NCBI RefSeq assembly: GCF_007860015.1
Contig: NZ_SJPS01000007.1
Location: 62,001 to 126,000, forward strand
Reading direction: 5' to 3'
DNA from: Bythopirellula polymerisocia
GTDB lineage: Bacteria; Planctomycetota; Planctomycetia; Pirellulales; Lacipirellulaceae
Length of the DNA stretch: 64,000 nucleotides
The translations under genes and the position numbers were made by a program. How positions within the stretch are numbered: position 1 is the stretch's first letter; each line of letters begins with the position of its first letter. Below, one piece after another: positions 52,295-61,868 of the stretch. The notes beneath the pieces were generated by a model. The model made no database searches and was not told the origin of the DNA. It saw only the letters and a list, made by a program, of their open reading frames with translations.

Positions 52295-54085
52295 TCAAGT
52301 CAACGGCGGGACTTCAAAGATCGTCAGCGTCGCGTTGACGATGCCCATCAAGCCTTCGCCGGCGATAAATCCGGCGGCGACGGCGAAGCTAAGTTTTTCC
52401 ACGGCCGTCGGATTGATCGCGCGCCAGATGTACCACGCAATTAGACCGTAGAACATCACTAACGAATTATACGCGGGGATGATGAAGGCGATTCCCATGG
52501 CCAGGCCGCTGGGGAGATACGGTTTCAGGGTTTCGTTGCGGCGAATCACGGGAAGTGCGGCACCAACTATTGCCGCAATAGCCAAGGCCTTTGTGGCGTG
52601 AAGGGGTAACATGCCAAATCCGCCGGCCAACAGTTCTGCCATGGCTTTCCAGGCCATTGCCGCCGGGGCTGGAAGTTTTTCTCCTCCCAACTCCCACGCA
52701 TTCGTGAATAGATTATAAACTGGCACCACCAGGATTACGCCGGCACAGATTCCTACTAGCTGGGCAATGAATTGCTTACGTGGTGAGGCGCCGAGTAAAT
52801 GCCCCGTCTTGAGGTCTTGCATCATGTCCGAGGCCTGACTGGCACCTGCACCCGTAATGGCGGCGGCCATCAAGTTGGTCGTGGTTTGCCCTGGGGCGAG
52901 CCCGCCGAAGACCAACTGCGTCACTTTGCCGACACCGCCGACGGGGTTGATATCTGTTTCCCCTGTCGAACGCGTGGCGACAGCAGCCAGCACAGCCGAG
53001 AGGGGAATAGCTACCAGAGTCAGATACCAGGCGATGCCGAAGACATGATCTGCCATGAAAATGGTCAAGCACGAGCCAGCGATCAGCCCACCCATCCACC
53101 AACTATTGGGGATAGCTTCAGGGTTCTCTTCTCTGGAATCTCCCAGAGCATTGGCTGAGGTGAAAGCCCGGAGCACAGTTCGCCAGGAGAGTCCCAATGA
53201 CATCAGGGCTTCACTGACCATCAATGCCACGCCAGGCCACAAAAGCCAACCTCGTGGTCCGTCGGAGTAACTCATCACATCACCGGGAGCCCAACCCAGG
53301 CGTTGGGCCATTGGTCCTAAAATTCCCCAAGAGAGAACTGCTCCGGCGACCAATGACCAAACAACGCGCGGTCCGATTAACAAGCCGGCACCTAGGAGCG
53401 ATGGACTGATCGAAATATGAAACCCCCAGGTGGCAGCCAGCGCCAAGAAGCTCCAACTAAACCACTCGTCCAGCGGAGGATTCTCTAGTTGAGGAATAAA
53501 ATAGTATGCCAAGGTAAAAATCGCCGCAGCTAGCGCGGAAAACAACAGCACTCGCGCTTTCATGACGGCATCGCCGGCCTCGCTGTACATAGCAAGGATG
53601 GTTTCCGCCGCGGCAGTGCCCGTTGGGAATCGTAACCGCTCTACTTCAACGTATTGACGGCGCAGGGGAACGGCGAAGAACACACCTAAGAAAGCCACGC
53701 CCAGGGCCCACAGGATGAGCATCCCTTGGGGAACTTCGACACCTAATAACATTAAAGCCGGGATAGCGGAAACCAGTCCCGCTGCGCTGGACATATAACC
53801 TGCGGCCGAGCCAGCCGTTTGCGCAATGTTGGTTTCCATTACGGAGAGGTGGCGATTGAACATCGCAAAGGCGGAATAGCTCAAGACGGCCGCGATAATT
53901 GACGCCCCAAAAGTCCAGCCGATTTTCAGCCCAATGTAAATGTTCGTGCAGGAGACGACACTTCCCACGAGGCAGCCAGCAATGAGAGCTCGAACCGTGA
54001 GCTGGCGTTCGCCCGGTTGGGGAGTGTATTTGACGTCGCTTTCTGGTGGGGAGGTGTTTTCGATTTCTGACATGATGTCTGGCAT
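52295..54085 (-). CDS. OPT-family oligopeptide transporter
   Basis: 596 residues with about 14-16 membrane helices. It opens with QPGERQLTVRALIAGCLVGS and NIYIGLKIGWTFGASIIAAV, both typical of the OPT family, and later has ETNIAQTAGSAAGYMSS and LMAAAITGAGASQASDMMQD with LKTGHLLGASPRKQF. OPT proteins import small peptides or metal chelates by proton symport. An in-frame ATG at 54073 is an alternative start. It is monocistronic. Confidence 0.92.
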   Translation of the reverse strand: MPDIMSEIENTSPPESDVKYTPQPGERQLTVRALIAGCLVGSVVSCTNIYIGLKIGWTFGASIIAAVLSYSAFAMFNRHLSVMETNIAQTAGSAAGYMSSAAGLVSAIPALMLLGVEVPQGMLILWALGVAFLGVFFAVPLRRQYVEVERLRFPTGTAAAETILAMYSEAGDAVMKARVLLFSALAAAIFTLAYYFIPQLENPPLDEWFSWSFLALAATWGFHISISPSLLGAGLLIGPRVVWSLVAGAVLSWGILGPMAQRLGWAPGDVMSYSDGPRGWLLWPGVALMVSEALMSLGLSWRTVLRAFTSANALGDSREENPEAIPNSWWMGGLIAGSCLTIFMADHVFGIAWYLTLVAIPLSAVLAAVATRSTGETDINPVGGVGKVTQLVFGGLAPGQTTTNLMAAAITGAGASQASDMMQDLKTGHLLGASPRKQFIAQLVGICAGVILVVPVYNLFTNAWELGGEKLPAPAAMAWKAMAELLAGGFGMLPLHATKALAIAAIVGAALPVIRRNETLKPYLPSGLAMGIAFIIPAYNSLVMFYGLIAWYIWRAINPTAVEKLSFAVAAGFIAGEGLMGIVNATLTIFEVPPLT

Positions 54086-54362
54086 TGAGGTTTGAGAATA
54101 ACCGGACGCTAACGCGAATCGGCTGAGGGATTACTGCTAGGAATATGCTAGCAGGGCGTATTCTGTGCCAGCACAATTTACCCTGCCTGGACAATGCAAG
54201 CGAGACGAATCTAGGAACCTGCTGCACTTGACCCTGCTGAGGGAAGCAGATATTTAACATGCTTTGCCAGCAGTCATAAAACCACTGCGACTTCGTGAGT
54301 CCATATGACGACTCTTGCGATTCGTCTTTTCCTTCAAAATCAATTAACCAGGCAGGACAGGC

Positions 54363-56801
54363 ATGGATGCCACTGCGACGGATCGCAATCCGATTTCACG
54401 CACAGCTACTGCGTATCGCCCGAGCATTTCGCTCGTACTGCCGGCGTATAATGAAGCCGACACGATCCAGCAGGCGATGAGCGAAGCAGTCGCCGCTCTC
54501 TCGGAGCTGACCGACAATTTTGAAGTGCTGGTCGTCGACGACGGGAGCACCGATGTCACGGCAGAACTCGTAAAACAAGCGGCTGAAAAGTCGCCACAGA
54601 TTCGTTTGCTCAAGCAGCCGAGAAATCTGGGATATGGCGCGGCTTTGCGCCGTGGTTTCAGTGAGGCTTCCAAAAATCTGGTCGGATTCACTGACGCAGA
54701 TTGCCAGTTCGACTTAACAGAGCTCAATCGCCTGGTGATGCTCTCTCGGGATTACCAGATCGTGACTGGCTATCGTATCGACCGGCAGGACCCTTGGCTG
54801 AGGCGAATGTATTCAGCTGGCTACAACGTACTGGTCCGAAATCTGCTGGGAACGCGCGTCCGTGATTGCGACTGCGCCCTCAAATTATTTCATCGCGAGA
54901 TACTCGCCAAACTCCCGATCACCACCGACGGTTTTTTGATTAACGGTGAGATGCTCTCTCGGGCGCGGCAACTTAGTCTGTCGATTGTAGAAGTCGGAGT
55001 ATCGCATCGACCTCGTGCAGGAGGAGAAAGCAAGGTCTCGGTTTTCGAGATACCAGTCGTGCTTGCCTCACTCACACGGCATTGGTGGAACAAAGTGATG
55101 TTCCCCGTGATTGCTGGTGATCGATCAAGCGAATTAATGACCTGGTCGCCGCGCAAGATTGCAGCGATGACACTCCTCCTGACAGCAATCGCCGCGATCC
55201 TCTTGCTCACGAACCTGCGCTACGCGCTCATCGAACCCGACGAGACTCGTTATGCCCAGATTGCTTTGGAGATGGTGCATACTGGGGATTGGCTCGTACC
55301 TCGACTTCAGGGCGAGCCGTACCTGGATAAGCCGCCACTCTTGTATTGGCTCACCGCCGCGAGTTATACGCTTTTCGGTGAGAATCAAATGAGTGCGCGC
55401 TTGCCGTGCACTTTATCTGCCCTACTGACAGTGTTTGCGAGCTTCTTACTCGGCCGACGGCTCGTTGGAGATCGTGCAGCCTGGATTGGTGCTCTTTTGC
55501 TCAGCCTGACCGGGGGTTTTATACTTGCCGGGCGGTTTCTGCTCATGGATAGCGTCCTTTCGTTGTTCACGACTGTGGGGTTGCTATGTGCGCTACTGGC
55601 TATCAGCAATCCCCGCCGCGCATTTGCGTGGTGGCTGGCGACCGGCGTCGCCTGCGGGTTAGGCGTAATGACCAAGGGCCCCGTTGCCCCGGTGCTGTGT
55701 TTTCCGCCAATTGTCATGCTGGCCTGGCTTACTAAGAACTATGCAGCATTTCGCTTACGAAATGTACTTGCCGTGTTGGTGCCTACGGTGCTGATCGCCG
55801 CTCCTTGGTTTTGGCAGGTGGCGGAGAGCCAGTCGGAATTTGTCGGCTATTTTTTTTGGAAACACAACTTTCAGCGTTTCGTCCATGGCTTGAATCACGT
55901 GCAGCCCTGGTGGTTTTATCTTCCCGTGATGGCGCTGGGGATGCTCCCAGGGACGTTTCTTGCCCCGGCGATGGCAGTCTATCTGGGACGCAAGAGTGAT
56001 GATGCCTGTCAGAAGCGGACGCAAGAACTGGGCGCGCTGCTGCTCTCGAGTGCCTGGATAGTGGGATTCTTCTCGCTCTCCAGCTGCAAGCTTCCGACCT
56101 ACATCCTGCCGGCGATTCCCTTGTTGGCGTTGGCCTTGGGGAAAATGCTAGGGGATTGCAGGTGGTCCACGATTCCAGGGCAAGTGAATGCGTTGGTCGA
56201 GTTTTATTCGACGCGAGCTGCCTGGCAAGTCGTTGCAGGCTCAACGATCATGGCATTCGCATTGCTGATCGCCCATCTAGTGATTACGCCGTCGGCAATT
56301 TGGCTGGCAATCTTGTTTGGATTCGTCCCAATCGCTGGAAGTGCGCTGTTGTTGAGCAGGCAACTCCAATCACACCACCGTTTGCTGTCTGCTTCTGTGG
56401 GGATGTGCTTGATTGTTACGCTGTTTGGGTTCGGTCGGGTTGTCCCTGAGTTTGCCAACTGGCGGTCGGTATCGCGATCCGCCGCCAGACTACAAGCAGA
56501 GCTTGGTGGATCGACCCCGATCGTGTTCTTCGGCCGACCTCCGGAAGCGACTTCGTTTGCAATCAACTCTGAAGTCATAAAGTTCTCGCCAGACCAGTCG
56601 AAAGAATTCAAAAAGTTCGTCTCCGAACATCGAGAGGCAGTAGTAGTGGCCAATCGCTCGGCATTGGGAGTCCTCAAGGATGTCTGTTCCGGTGAGATCG
56701 ACCTCGCAGGACCCCAGGCACGAGGTCGGGTGTTCGTGGCGAAACGGGGTAACGAGGCCCTGGCAGCGCGGCCGAAACGTGACGCAGCACGTCGGGAGTA
56801 A
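54363..56801 (+). CDS. Fused GT2 glycosyltransferase / ArnT-PMT-like membrane glycosyltransferase
   Basis: 812 residues. The first 240 or so form a GT2 domain like dolichol- or undecaprenyl-phosphate mannosyl/glucosyl transferase: LVLPAYNEADTIQQAM (about 22), VLVVDDGSTDVT (about 58), GFTDADCQFDL (DxD) and RDCDCALKLFHRE. From about 275 a multi-helix membrane domain resembles ArnT and protein mannosyltransferases: LIEPDETRYAQIALEM, EPYLDKPPLLYWL, SARLPCTLSALL. One chain could thus charge a polyprenyl phosphate with sugar and transfer it outside. Donor and acceptor cannot be read. Confidence 0.88.
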   Translation: MDATATDRNPISRTATAYRPSISLVLPAYNEADTIQQAMSEAVAALSELTDNFEVLVVDDGSTDVTAELVKQAAEKSPQIRLLKQPRNLGYGAALRRGFSEASKNLVGFTDADCQFDLTELNRLVMLSRDYQIVTGYRIDRQDPWLRRMYSAGYNVLVRNLLGTRVRDCDCALKLFHREILAKLPITTDGFLINGEMLSRARQLSLSIVEVGVSHRPRAGGESKVSVFEIPVVLASLTRHWWNKVMFPVIAGDRSSELMTWSPRKIAAMTLLLTAIAAILLLTNLRYALIEPDETRYAQIALEMVHTGDWLVPRLQGEPYLDKPPLLYWLTAASYTLFGENQMSARLPCTLSALLTVFASFLLGRRLVGDRAAWIGALLLSLTGGFILAGRFLLMDSVLSLFTTVGLLCALLAISNPRRAFAWWLATGVACGLGVMTKGPVAPVLCFPPIVMLAWLTKNYAAFRLRNVLAVLVPTVLIAAPWFWQVAESQSEFVGYFFWKHNFQRFVHGLNHVQPWWFYLPVMALGMLPGTFLAPAMAVYLGRKSDDACQKRTQELGALLLSSAWIVGFFSLSSCKLPTYILPAIPLLALALGKMLGDCRWSTIPGQVNALVEFYSTRAAWQVVAGSTIMAFALLIAHLVITPSAIWLAILFGFVPIAGSALLLSRQLQSHHRLLSASVGMCLIVTLFGFGRVVPEFANWRSVSRSAARLQAELGGSTPIVFFGRPPEATSFAINSEVIKFSPDQSKEFKKFVSEHREAVVVANRSALGVLKDVCSGEIDLAGPQARGRVFVAKRGNEALAARPKRDAARRE

Positions 56802-57108
56802 TGGTAGCCTTACTAGGTCACTTGCAGACGTATGTCCTGTTATTGATTTCTTGTAATCGAAATGGATCATTTGCCCAGTAAAAGATTAATTGTGTGGTTC
56901 GGACATATCCACAATTTAATGGACAATCTCGACTCGCCACTTTCTACGCCCAGTCTCTTAGGTTGACGAGCCAGTCTAACTGTTGCCCATTTTCATGGCC
57001 GAGAGCCGGATTTCAAGCGAGAAAGGGCTGGCCAGCCTCGTCGCGCAGAACTAAGTTGAATAATAGGCGAATACTCTACACCACTCGCTTATAAGTCTTG
57101 GCTCAACT
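56802..57108. other. Spacer ahead of the xanthine dehydrogenase operon
   Basis: 307 bases with no convincing ORF. ATTGTGTGG and CCACAAT (about 56889-56916) form a short imperfect inverted repeat that could be an operator or a hairpin. No clear promoter pair is visible. Confidence 0.35.
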
Positions 57109-58551
57109 ATGCGCGATTATGTTCTGATTTATATCAATGGTGTCCGTCACCAGATCCGTGGCCAGCAGGCGCGGCTTTCACTCTCCAACTTCATACGTCG
57201 CGAGCTGGGGCAGATTGGCACGAAGATCGTTTGCAGCGAAGGAGACTGCGGGGCATGCTCAGTCCTGGTAGGCCGGGCTTGTGAGGACGGTATCCGTTAT
57301 CAGGCGATTGATTCTTGTATCGCATTTCTGTTTCAGCTCGACTCGACACACATTGTTACGGTTGAAGGAATTTCCAAAGCCGGGCAAACCAACGGTGTGC
57401 AGCAAGCGCTCATCGATTGCCATGGTTCACAGTGTGGCTTCTGTACGCCGGGTTTTGCCATGGCAATGACTGCCATGCAGGAAAATGGCTGTGGCAAAGT
57501 TGTTGATGAACTAAGGGCCGGACTCACTGGCAACCTGTGTCGCTGCACAGGGTATGTGTCGATTCTCGAAGCGGGGCTTACGACGGAGATTGCCGAAGGG
57601 GAGCGGATGGACTCGATGTATCCGCCGGATACGATGTTGCAGGATTTTGCAACGCACGCGGACGATAATATGGCGTTGGTGGAGGACAACGAGGAATCAG
57701 CTTCTCGCACCTATTGCCCCGCAACATTGAGGAGTGCATTGGAAGTGCTGCAAGATTGGCCCCAGGCGATGATTGTGGCCGGGGCCACAGATATTGGCGT
57801 CCGCGTGAATAAAGGGCAGACTCTGCCAGAGACGATTCTGGATTTGAATCGTGTCAAGGAATTGGAACAAGCAGAATTAGTTGCCGGAAAGCTTGTGATG
57901 GGGGCGCGAGTTTCTTGGACTTCCGTAGAGTCGCTTAGTCGCGCATCGATTCCAGAATTCTATCGCGTGCTGAAGGTTTTCGGTGCGCCGCAGATTCGCA
58001 ACATGGGCACCGTGGGAGGCAACGTGATCAACGCTTCACCGATTGCCGACTCGTTGCCGTTTTATTTTGTTATGGATGCTGAGTTGGAATTGCAATCATC
58101 CAGCGGCAGCCGCAAGGTGAGCATCAATGATTTTTACCAGGGATACAAGAAGTTTGATCTTCGACAAGGCGAGCTGCTTACGAGAGTGACGGTGCCGCTG
58201 CCGAAAGAGAGGGAACTGCTGCGACTATTCAAAGTCTCACGACGGTTGGATCTGGATATTTCGTCATTCACCGCGGCAATTCGAATGCGACTCGATGGTG
58301 ACACGATCACCGAGGCGGCTCTGGCTTTCGGGGCGGTTGGTCCGACCGTCCTGCGGGCTCGCAATACCGAAGCCTATCTTGTGGGCCGTGAATTAACAGA
58401 GGCTACGATGCTCGCGGCGGGCGAATTGGCCGTAGCGGAAGTAACACCGATCAGTGACGTGCGAGGTAGCGAGGACTATCGATTGCAGCTTACGCGTAAT
58501 GTGTTTGTTAAGTTTTACCTGGAGCATCAACCGGATGCGGTGTTGGTGTAG
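57109..58551 (+). CDS. xdhA: Xanthine dehydrogenase small subunit (2Fe-2S and FAD)
   Basis: 480 residues. The first domain binds a plant-type 2Fe-2S cluster through Cys42, 47, 50 and 70 (CSEGDCGACSVLVG); the second binds another through Cys109, 112, 144 and 146 (CGFCTPGF, CRCTGY). The FAD domain follows (VAGATDIGVRVN, FGAPQIRNMGTVGGNVINAS). It passes electrons from the molybdenum site of the large subunit, encoded next, to NAD. The large subunit, XdhC and a convergent YgfK-like protein place it in purine breakdown. Related molybdenum hydroxylases share this layout, so the substrate is inferred. Confidence 0.9.
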   Translation: MRDYVLIYINGVRHQIRGQQARLSLSNFIRRELGQIGTKIVCSEGDCGACSVLVGRACEDGIRYQAIDSCIAFLFQLDSTHIVTVEGISKAGQTNGVQQALIDCHGSQCGFCTPGFAMAMTAMQENGCGKVVDELRAGLTGNLCRCTGYVSILEAGLTTEIAEGERMDSMYPPDTMLQDFATHADDNMALVEDNEESASRTYCPATLRSALEVLQDWPQAMIVAGATDIGVRVNKGQTLPETILDLNRVKELEQAELVAGKLVMGARVSWTSVESLSRASIPEFYRVLKVFGAPQIRNMGTVGGNVINASPIADSLPFYFVMDAELELQSSSGSRKVSINDFYQGYKKFDLRQGELLTRVTVPLPKERELLRLFKVSRRLDLDISSFTAAIRMRLDGDTITEAALAFGAVGPTVLRARNTEAYLVGRELTEATMLAAGELAVAEVTPISDVRGSEDYRLQLTRNVFVKFYLEHQPDAVLV

Positions 58552-58618
58552 AGTCTAGAGCCAGAAACCAGATTTTGACTCTTGGCTCTGGATTCTCAGC
58601 TAAATAGGACTATCAGTC
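58552..58618. repeat. Short spacer with complementary words
   Basis: GTCTAGAGCCAGAAACCAG is opposed by CTCTTGGCTCTGGATTCTC, an imperfect inverted repeat in the 67-base gap between the two xanthine dehydrogenase genes. Confidence 0.45.
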
Positions 58619-60973
58619 ATGACTTCCGTCGGAAAACCATTGCCCCATGATTCGGCTCGAGGGCACGTCACCGGTAGCGCCTTGTTTATCGATGATATGC
58701 CTGCCCAGGTCGGGGAATTGCACGTCGGATTCGTCGGTAGTCCGGTTGCCTGTGGTGAGATCATGCGAATCGATGTGGAAGCCGCGTTGAAAACGCCTGG
58801 CGTGGTGGCTTGTTACACAGCTGAAGACGTGGCGGGGCACAATGTTTTTGGCCTGATCGTGGCCGATGATCCGTTCTTGGCCCAAGAGGAAGTGATGTAC
58901 GTCGGGCAACCGGTAGTGGTGGTGGCTGCCGAGAACCCAAAGGCATTGGAGCTTGGTCGTCGGGCGGTGGTGATTGAATGCCGTGAGCAAACGCCTGTGC
59001 TAACCATCGAACAGGCGATTCAAGCGAATCGCTATCTGGGTCCCGTGCGAAAAATCGCACGCGGCCGAGTCGATGAGAATCTCGCCTCCGCGCCTCATCG
59101 AATTGCGGGGACATTCAAAAGCGGCGGGCAGGAGCAGTTTTACCTTGAATCCCAAGCCGCCCTCGCTTATCCGGGGGAGCAGGGGCAGATCGTCGTGCAT
59201 TCTTCCACACAGAATACGACAGAGATTCAAGCGGTTGTCGCCGAAGTTTTAGGCCTGGGGCAGCACGAGGTGATTTGCATCTGCAAACGGATGGGGGGTG
59301 CATTTGGTGGCAAGGAAACCCAGGCAGCGATTCCCGCGATCATGGCGGCGTTAGTCGCGTCGAAAACAGGCCGCGCGGCTCGCGTGATCTACAACAAAGA
59401 CGACGACATGTGTGTCACCGGCAAGCGGCACGAATACTTTACGCGTTGGGATTGTGGATTCGACAATGCAGGGCATTTGTTGGCACTGCGATGTGAGTAT
59501 TTTTCCAATGGTGGGGCTACGACCGATCTTTCTCCCTCGGTGATGGAACGCACTCTGCTACACGGCGACAACGCCTACTTCCTGCCGCATGTGGAGTTCA
59601 CGGGTAAGGTCTGTTTTACGAACCTGCCGCCCAATACCGCATTTCGCGGTTTTGGCGGTCCGCAGGGGATGCTTGTCATCGAGAATGTGTTGGAGACGAT
59701 TGCCGAGAAGCTGGGGCTCGATGCTTTGCAAGTTCGCAGGGCCAATGTCTACGGCGTCGGCACCCGCAATGTGACTCCCTACGGTCAGGTGGTCGACAAA
59801 AACCATTTGCCCGAAATTTTTGAAACGCTGGCCGCTGATTCGGATTACGAGCGGCGGCGAGAAGAGATTGCTCAGTTCAATGCCAAGTCACGTTTGCAGG
59901 TGCGTGGACTCGCACTGACTGGGATGAAGTTTGGCATCTCGTTCACAACCAAGTTCCTAAATCAGGGAAACGCGCTTGTGAATGTATACACAGACGGCAC
60001 GATCCAGGTCTCGACTGGGGCGACCGAGATGGGGCAGGGGGTCAACGTAAAGATTCGACAACTGGTGGCCGACGAGTTCGCGATCGATCCCCGTCGCGTC
60101 TTGATGATGGCCACCAGCACTGAGAAGAACAACAATACTTCGCCCACTGCCGCCTCGGCCGGCACCGACCTCAACGGGGCCGCCGCCGTGGTGGCCTGTC
60201 AGGAAATCAAGACGCGATTGCGGTCATTTGCCGCCGAGCATCTGGCCGACAGCGAGTCGGGGTTGGTCGCTTCGCCGGAGCACATCTGCTTTGCCGAAGG
60301 GACTGTGCATGACGACCGGCGCCCGCAGGTTCGGATTCCGTTCGAGCAACTGTGCGAAGATGCCCGGCGGGATCGGGTCGATCTCGGTTCTCGCGGGTTC
60401 TTTGCCACACCGGGAATCGACTTCAACCGCGAGACGGGGCGCGGCACACCGTTTTTCTATTTCACCCAAGGGGCCGCCGTAGCCGAGGTGGTCATCGATC
60501 GCTTCACCGGCGAGATGCGCGTGCTACGCGTTGACCTGCTGATCGACATCGGCAAGTCCATCAACCCGGGTGTGGATCGAGGTCAGATCATCGGCGGCTT
60601 CGTGCAGGGAATGGGCTGGGTCACCAACGAATGTCTCACTTATAATGACAAAGGTGAATTGCTTTCGCACTCGCCGACGACTTACAAGATCCCTGCTGTG
60701 ACCGACATCCCCCCTGAGTTCAACGTGCGGATGTTCCCCAACCATGACAACACCCAAAACATTGGCAGCAGCAAGGCCGTCGGCGAACCACCACTGATGT
60801 TGGCATTGAGTGTGTGGGCAGCGGCCCGCAATGCGATTTCCTACGTGAAACCGGGGGCCGAGATTGATTTGAAGTCGCCCGCCACAGGAGAAGAAATCCT
60901 CCGCGTGATAACAGCACTCCAACAAGATACAGAACCAACTCAGCTTCCAGGGATTGTAATCCCTGGGCGTTAG
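58619..60973 (+). CDS. xdhB: Xanthine dehydrogenase molybdopterin-binding subunit
   Basis: 784 residues. The a/b hammerhead starts GKPLPHDSARGHVTGSALFI. Molybdopterin-binding segments include CICKRMGGAFGGKETQA, NTAFRGFGGPQGMLVIE, STGATEMGQGVNVKIRQ and SPTAASAGTDLNG. The catalytic Glu is residue 723 in SKAVGEPPLMLALSVW. The enzyme hydroxylates hypoxanthine/xanthine to urate. Its last codons (PGIVIPGR and stop) coincide with a copy of the CCCTGGG palindrome, so the natural C-terminus has been rewritten by the repeat. xdhC follows 40 bases later. Confidence 0.93.
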   Translation: MTSVGKPLPHDSARGHVTGSALFIDDMPAQVGELHVGFVGSPVACGEIMRIDVEAALKTPGVVACYTAEDVAGHNVFGLIVADDPFLAQEEVMYVGQPVVVVAAENPKALELGRRAVVIECREQTPVLTIEQAIQANRYLGPVRKIARGRVDENLASAPHRIAGTFKSGGQEQFYLESQAALAYPGEQGQIVVHSSTQNTTEIQAVVAEVLGLGQHEVICICKRMGGAFGGKETQAAIPAIMAALVASKTGRAARVIYNKDDDMCVTGKRHEYFTRWDCGFDNAGHLLALRCEYFSNGGATTDLSPSVMERTLLHGDNAYFLPHVEFTGKVCFTNLPPNTAFRGFGGPQGMLVIENVLETIAEKLGLDALQVRRANVYGVGTRNVTPYGQVVDKNHLPEIFETLAADSDYERRREEIAQFNAKSRLQVRGLALTGMKFGISFTTKFLNQGNALVNVYTDGTIQVSTGATEMGQGVNVKIRQLVADEFAIDPRRVLMMATSTEKNNNTSPTAASAGTDLNGAAAVVACQEIKTRLRSFAAEHLADSESGLVASPEHICFAEGTVHDDRRPQVRIPFEQLCEDARRDRVDLGSRGFFATPGIDFNRETGRGTPFFYFTQGAAVAEVVIDRFTGEMRVLRVDLLIDIGKSINPGVDRGQIIGGFVQGMGWVTNECLTYNDKGELLSHSPTTYKIPAVTDIPPEFNVRMFPNHDNTQNIGSSKAVGEPPLMLALSVWAAARNAISYVKPGAEIDLKSPATGEEILRVITALQQDTEPTQLPGIVIPGR
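60947..60968. repeat. Palindromic repeat, CCCTGGG family, copy 4 (3' end of xdhB)
   Basis: CCAGGGATTGTAATCCCTGG plus GC. It is in frame in the last codons of xdhB and encodes PGIVIPG, followed directly by Arg and the stop. Confidence 0.75.
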
Positions 60974-61013
60974 CCCCAATAACATTCCGAGTTCCGCACT
61001 CTGCATTCAAAAT

Positions 61014-61817
61014 ATGTCTTCCCCTCAAGGATTTGTCGAACGACTTGCGGAACTTGCTCGCGCCGAAGCTCCTTTTGTCAGCGTAACCATGGTCGAAGCC
61101 ATTGGCAGCACCCCACAGGACACTGGCAGCAAGTTGCTGGTTACCACCGAAGGGCTGTCGTCGGGGACCGTCGGCGGTGGCAAGGTCGAGCATAAGGCGA
61201 TCCAGCATGCTCAGGCGATGCTTGCCGACTCGTCCGGCCAGGCACCTGTGCATGAACTCGTGGAGTGGAACCTGCAGCGCGACGTGGGGATGACCTGCGG
61301 CGGGGTGGTAAAGCTTTTTTTCGAAACCTACAACCACAGCGATTGGCAGGTGGTAATCTTCGGCGCCGGCCACGTCGCTGGTGCCGTCGCGAATTGCCTG
61401 GGGCAAATCAATTGCCACACCCGCTGCATCGATTCCCGCAGTGAATGGCTAGACAAGATCGCCGACCGCCAGCGGCTCACCAAGGTTCACGCCGACGACC
61501 TTCCGGCCCAGGTCGCTTCCCTGCCGAACGACGCCTTCGTCCTCTCGATCACGATGGGCCACGGCACCGACCGCCCAGTACTGGCCGAGATTTTCCGCCA
61601 GGGCCGCAAGTTCCCCTACCTGGGCGTCATCGGCAGCCGCGCCAAGCGCGGCGTGCTGGTGCGCGAACTAATCGCCGATGGCATCCCACGCGAACGAGCC
61701 GAGGCATTCCACTGCCCAATTGGGTTGCCATTGGGATCGAACGAGCCTGGCGAAATTGCGATCAGCGTGGTGGCGGAGTTGATTCAGGAGCGAGATAAGT
61801 GGCGGGGTGGGGTTTAG
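61014..61817 (+). CDS. xdhC: Xanthine dehydrogenase maturation factor XdhC
   Basis: 267 residues. It binds and protects the molybdenum cofactor, helping its sulfuration before insertion into the large subunit. Family features are VTMVEAIGSTPQDTGSKLLV at the N-terminus, GGGKVEHKAIQHAQ, the CGG in MTCGGVVKLFFETY, the Rossmann-like VVIFGAGHVAGAVANCL, and LGVIGSRAKRGVLVREL near the end. It completes the xdhABC operon. Confidence 0.93.
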   Translation: MSSPQGFVERLAELARAEAPFVSVTMVEAIGSTPQDTGSKLLVTTEGLSSGTVGGGKVEHKAIQHAQAMLADSSGQAPVHELVEWNLQRDVGMTCGGVVKLFFETYNHSDWQVVIFGAGHVAGAVANCLGQINCHTRCIDSRSEWLDKIADRQRLTKVHADDLPAQVASLPNDAFVLSITMGHGTDRPVLAEIFRQGRKFPYLGVIGSRAKRGVLVRELIADGIPRERAEAFHCPIGLPLGSNEPGEIAISVVAELIQERDKWRGGV

Positions 61818-61829
61818 ATGGGGTGAAAG

Positions 61830-61851
61830 CCGGGGGATTGCAATCCCTCGG
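61830..61851. repeat. Palindromic repeat, CCCTGGG family, copy 5
   Basis: CCGGGGGATTGCAATCCCTC followed by GG. It lies 12 bases after the xdhC stop and 17 from the convergent YgfK-like stop. Confidence 0.6.
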
Positions 61852-61868
61852 ATTTGATGGAGGTAGTC

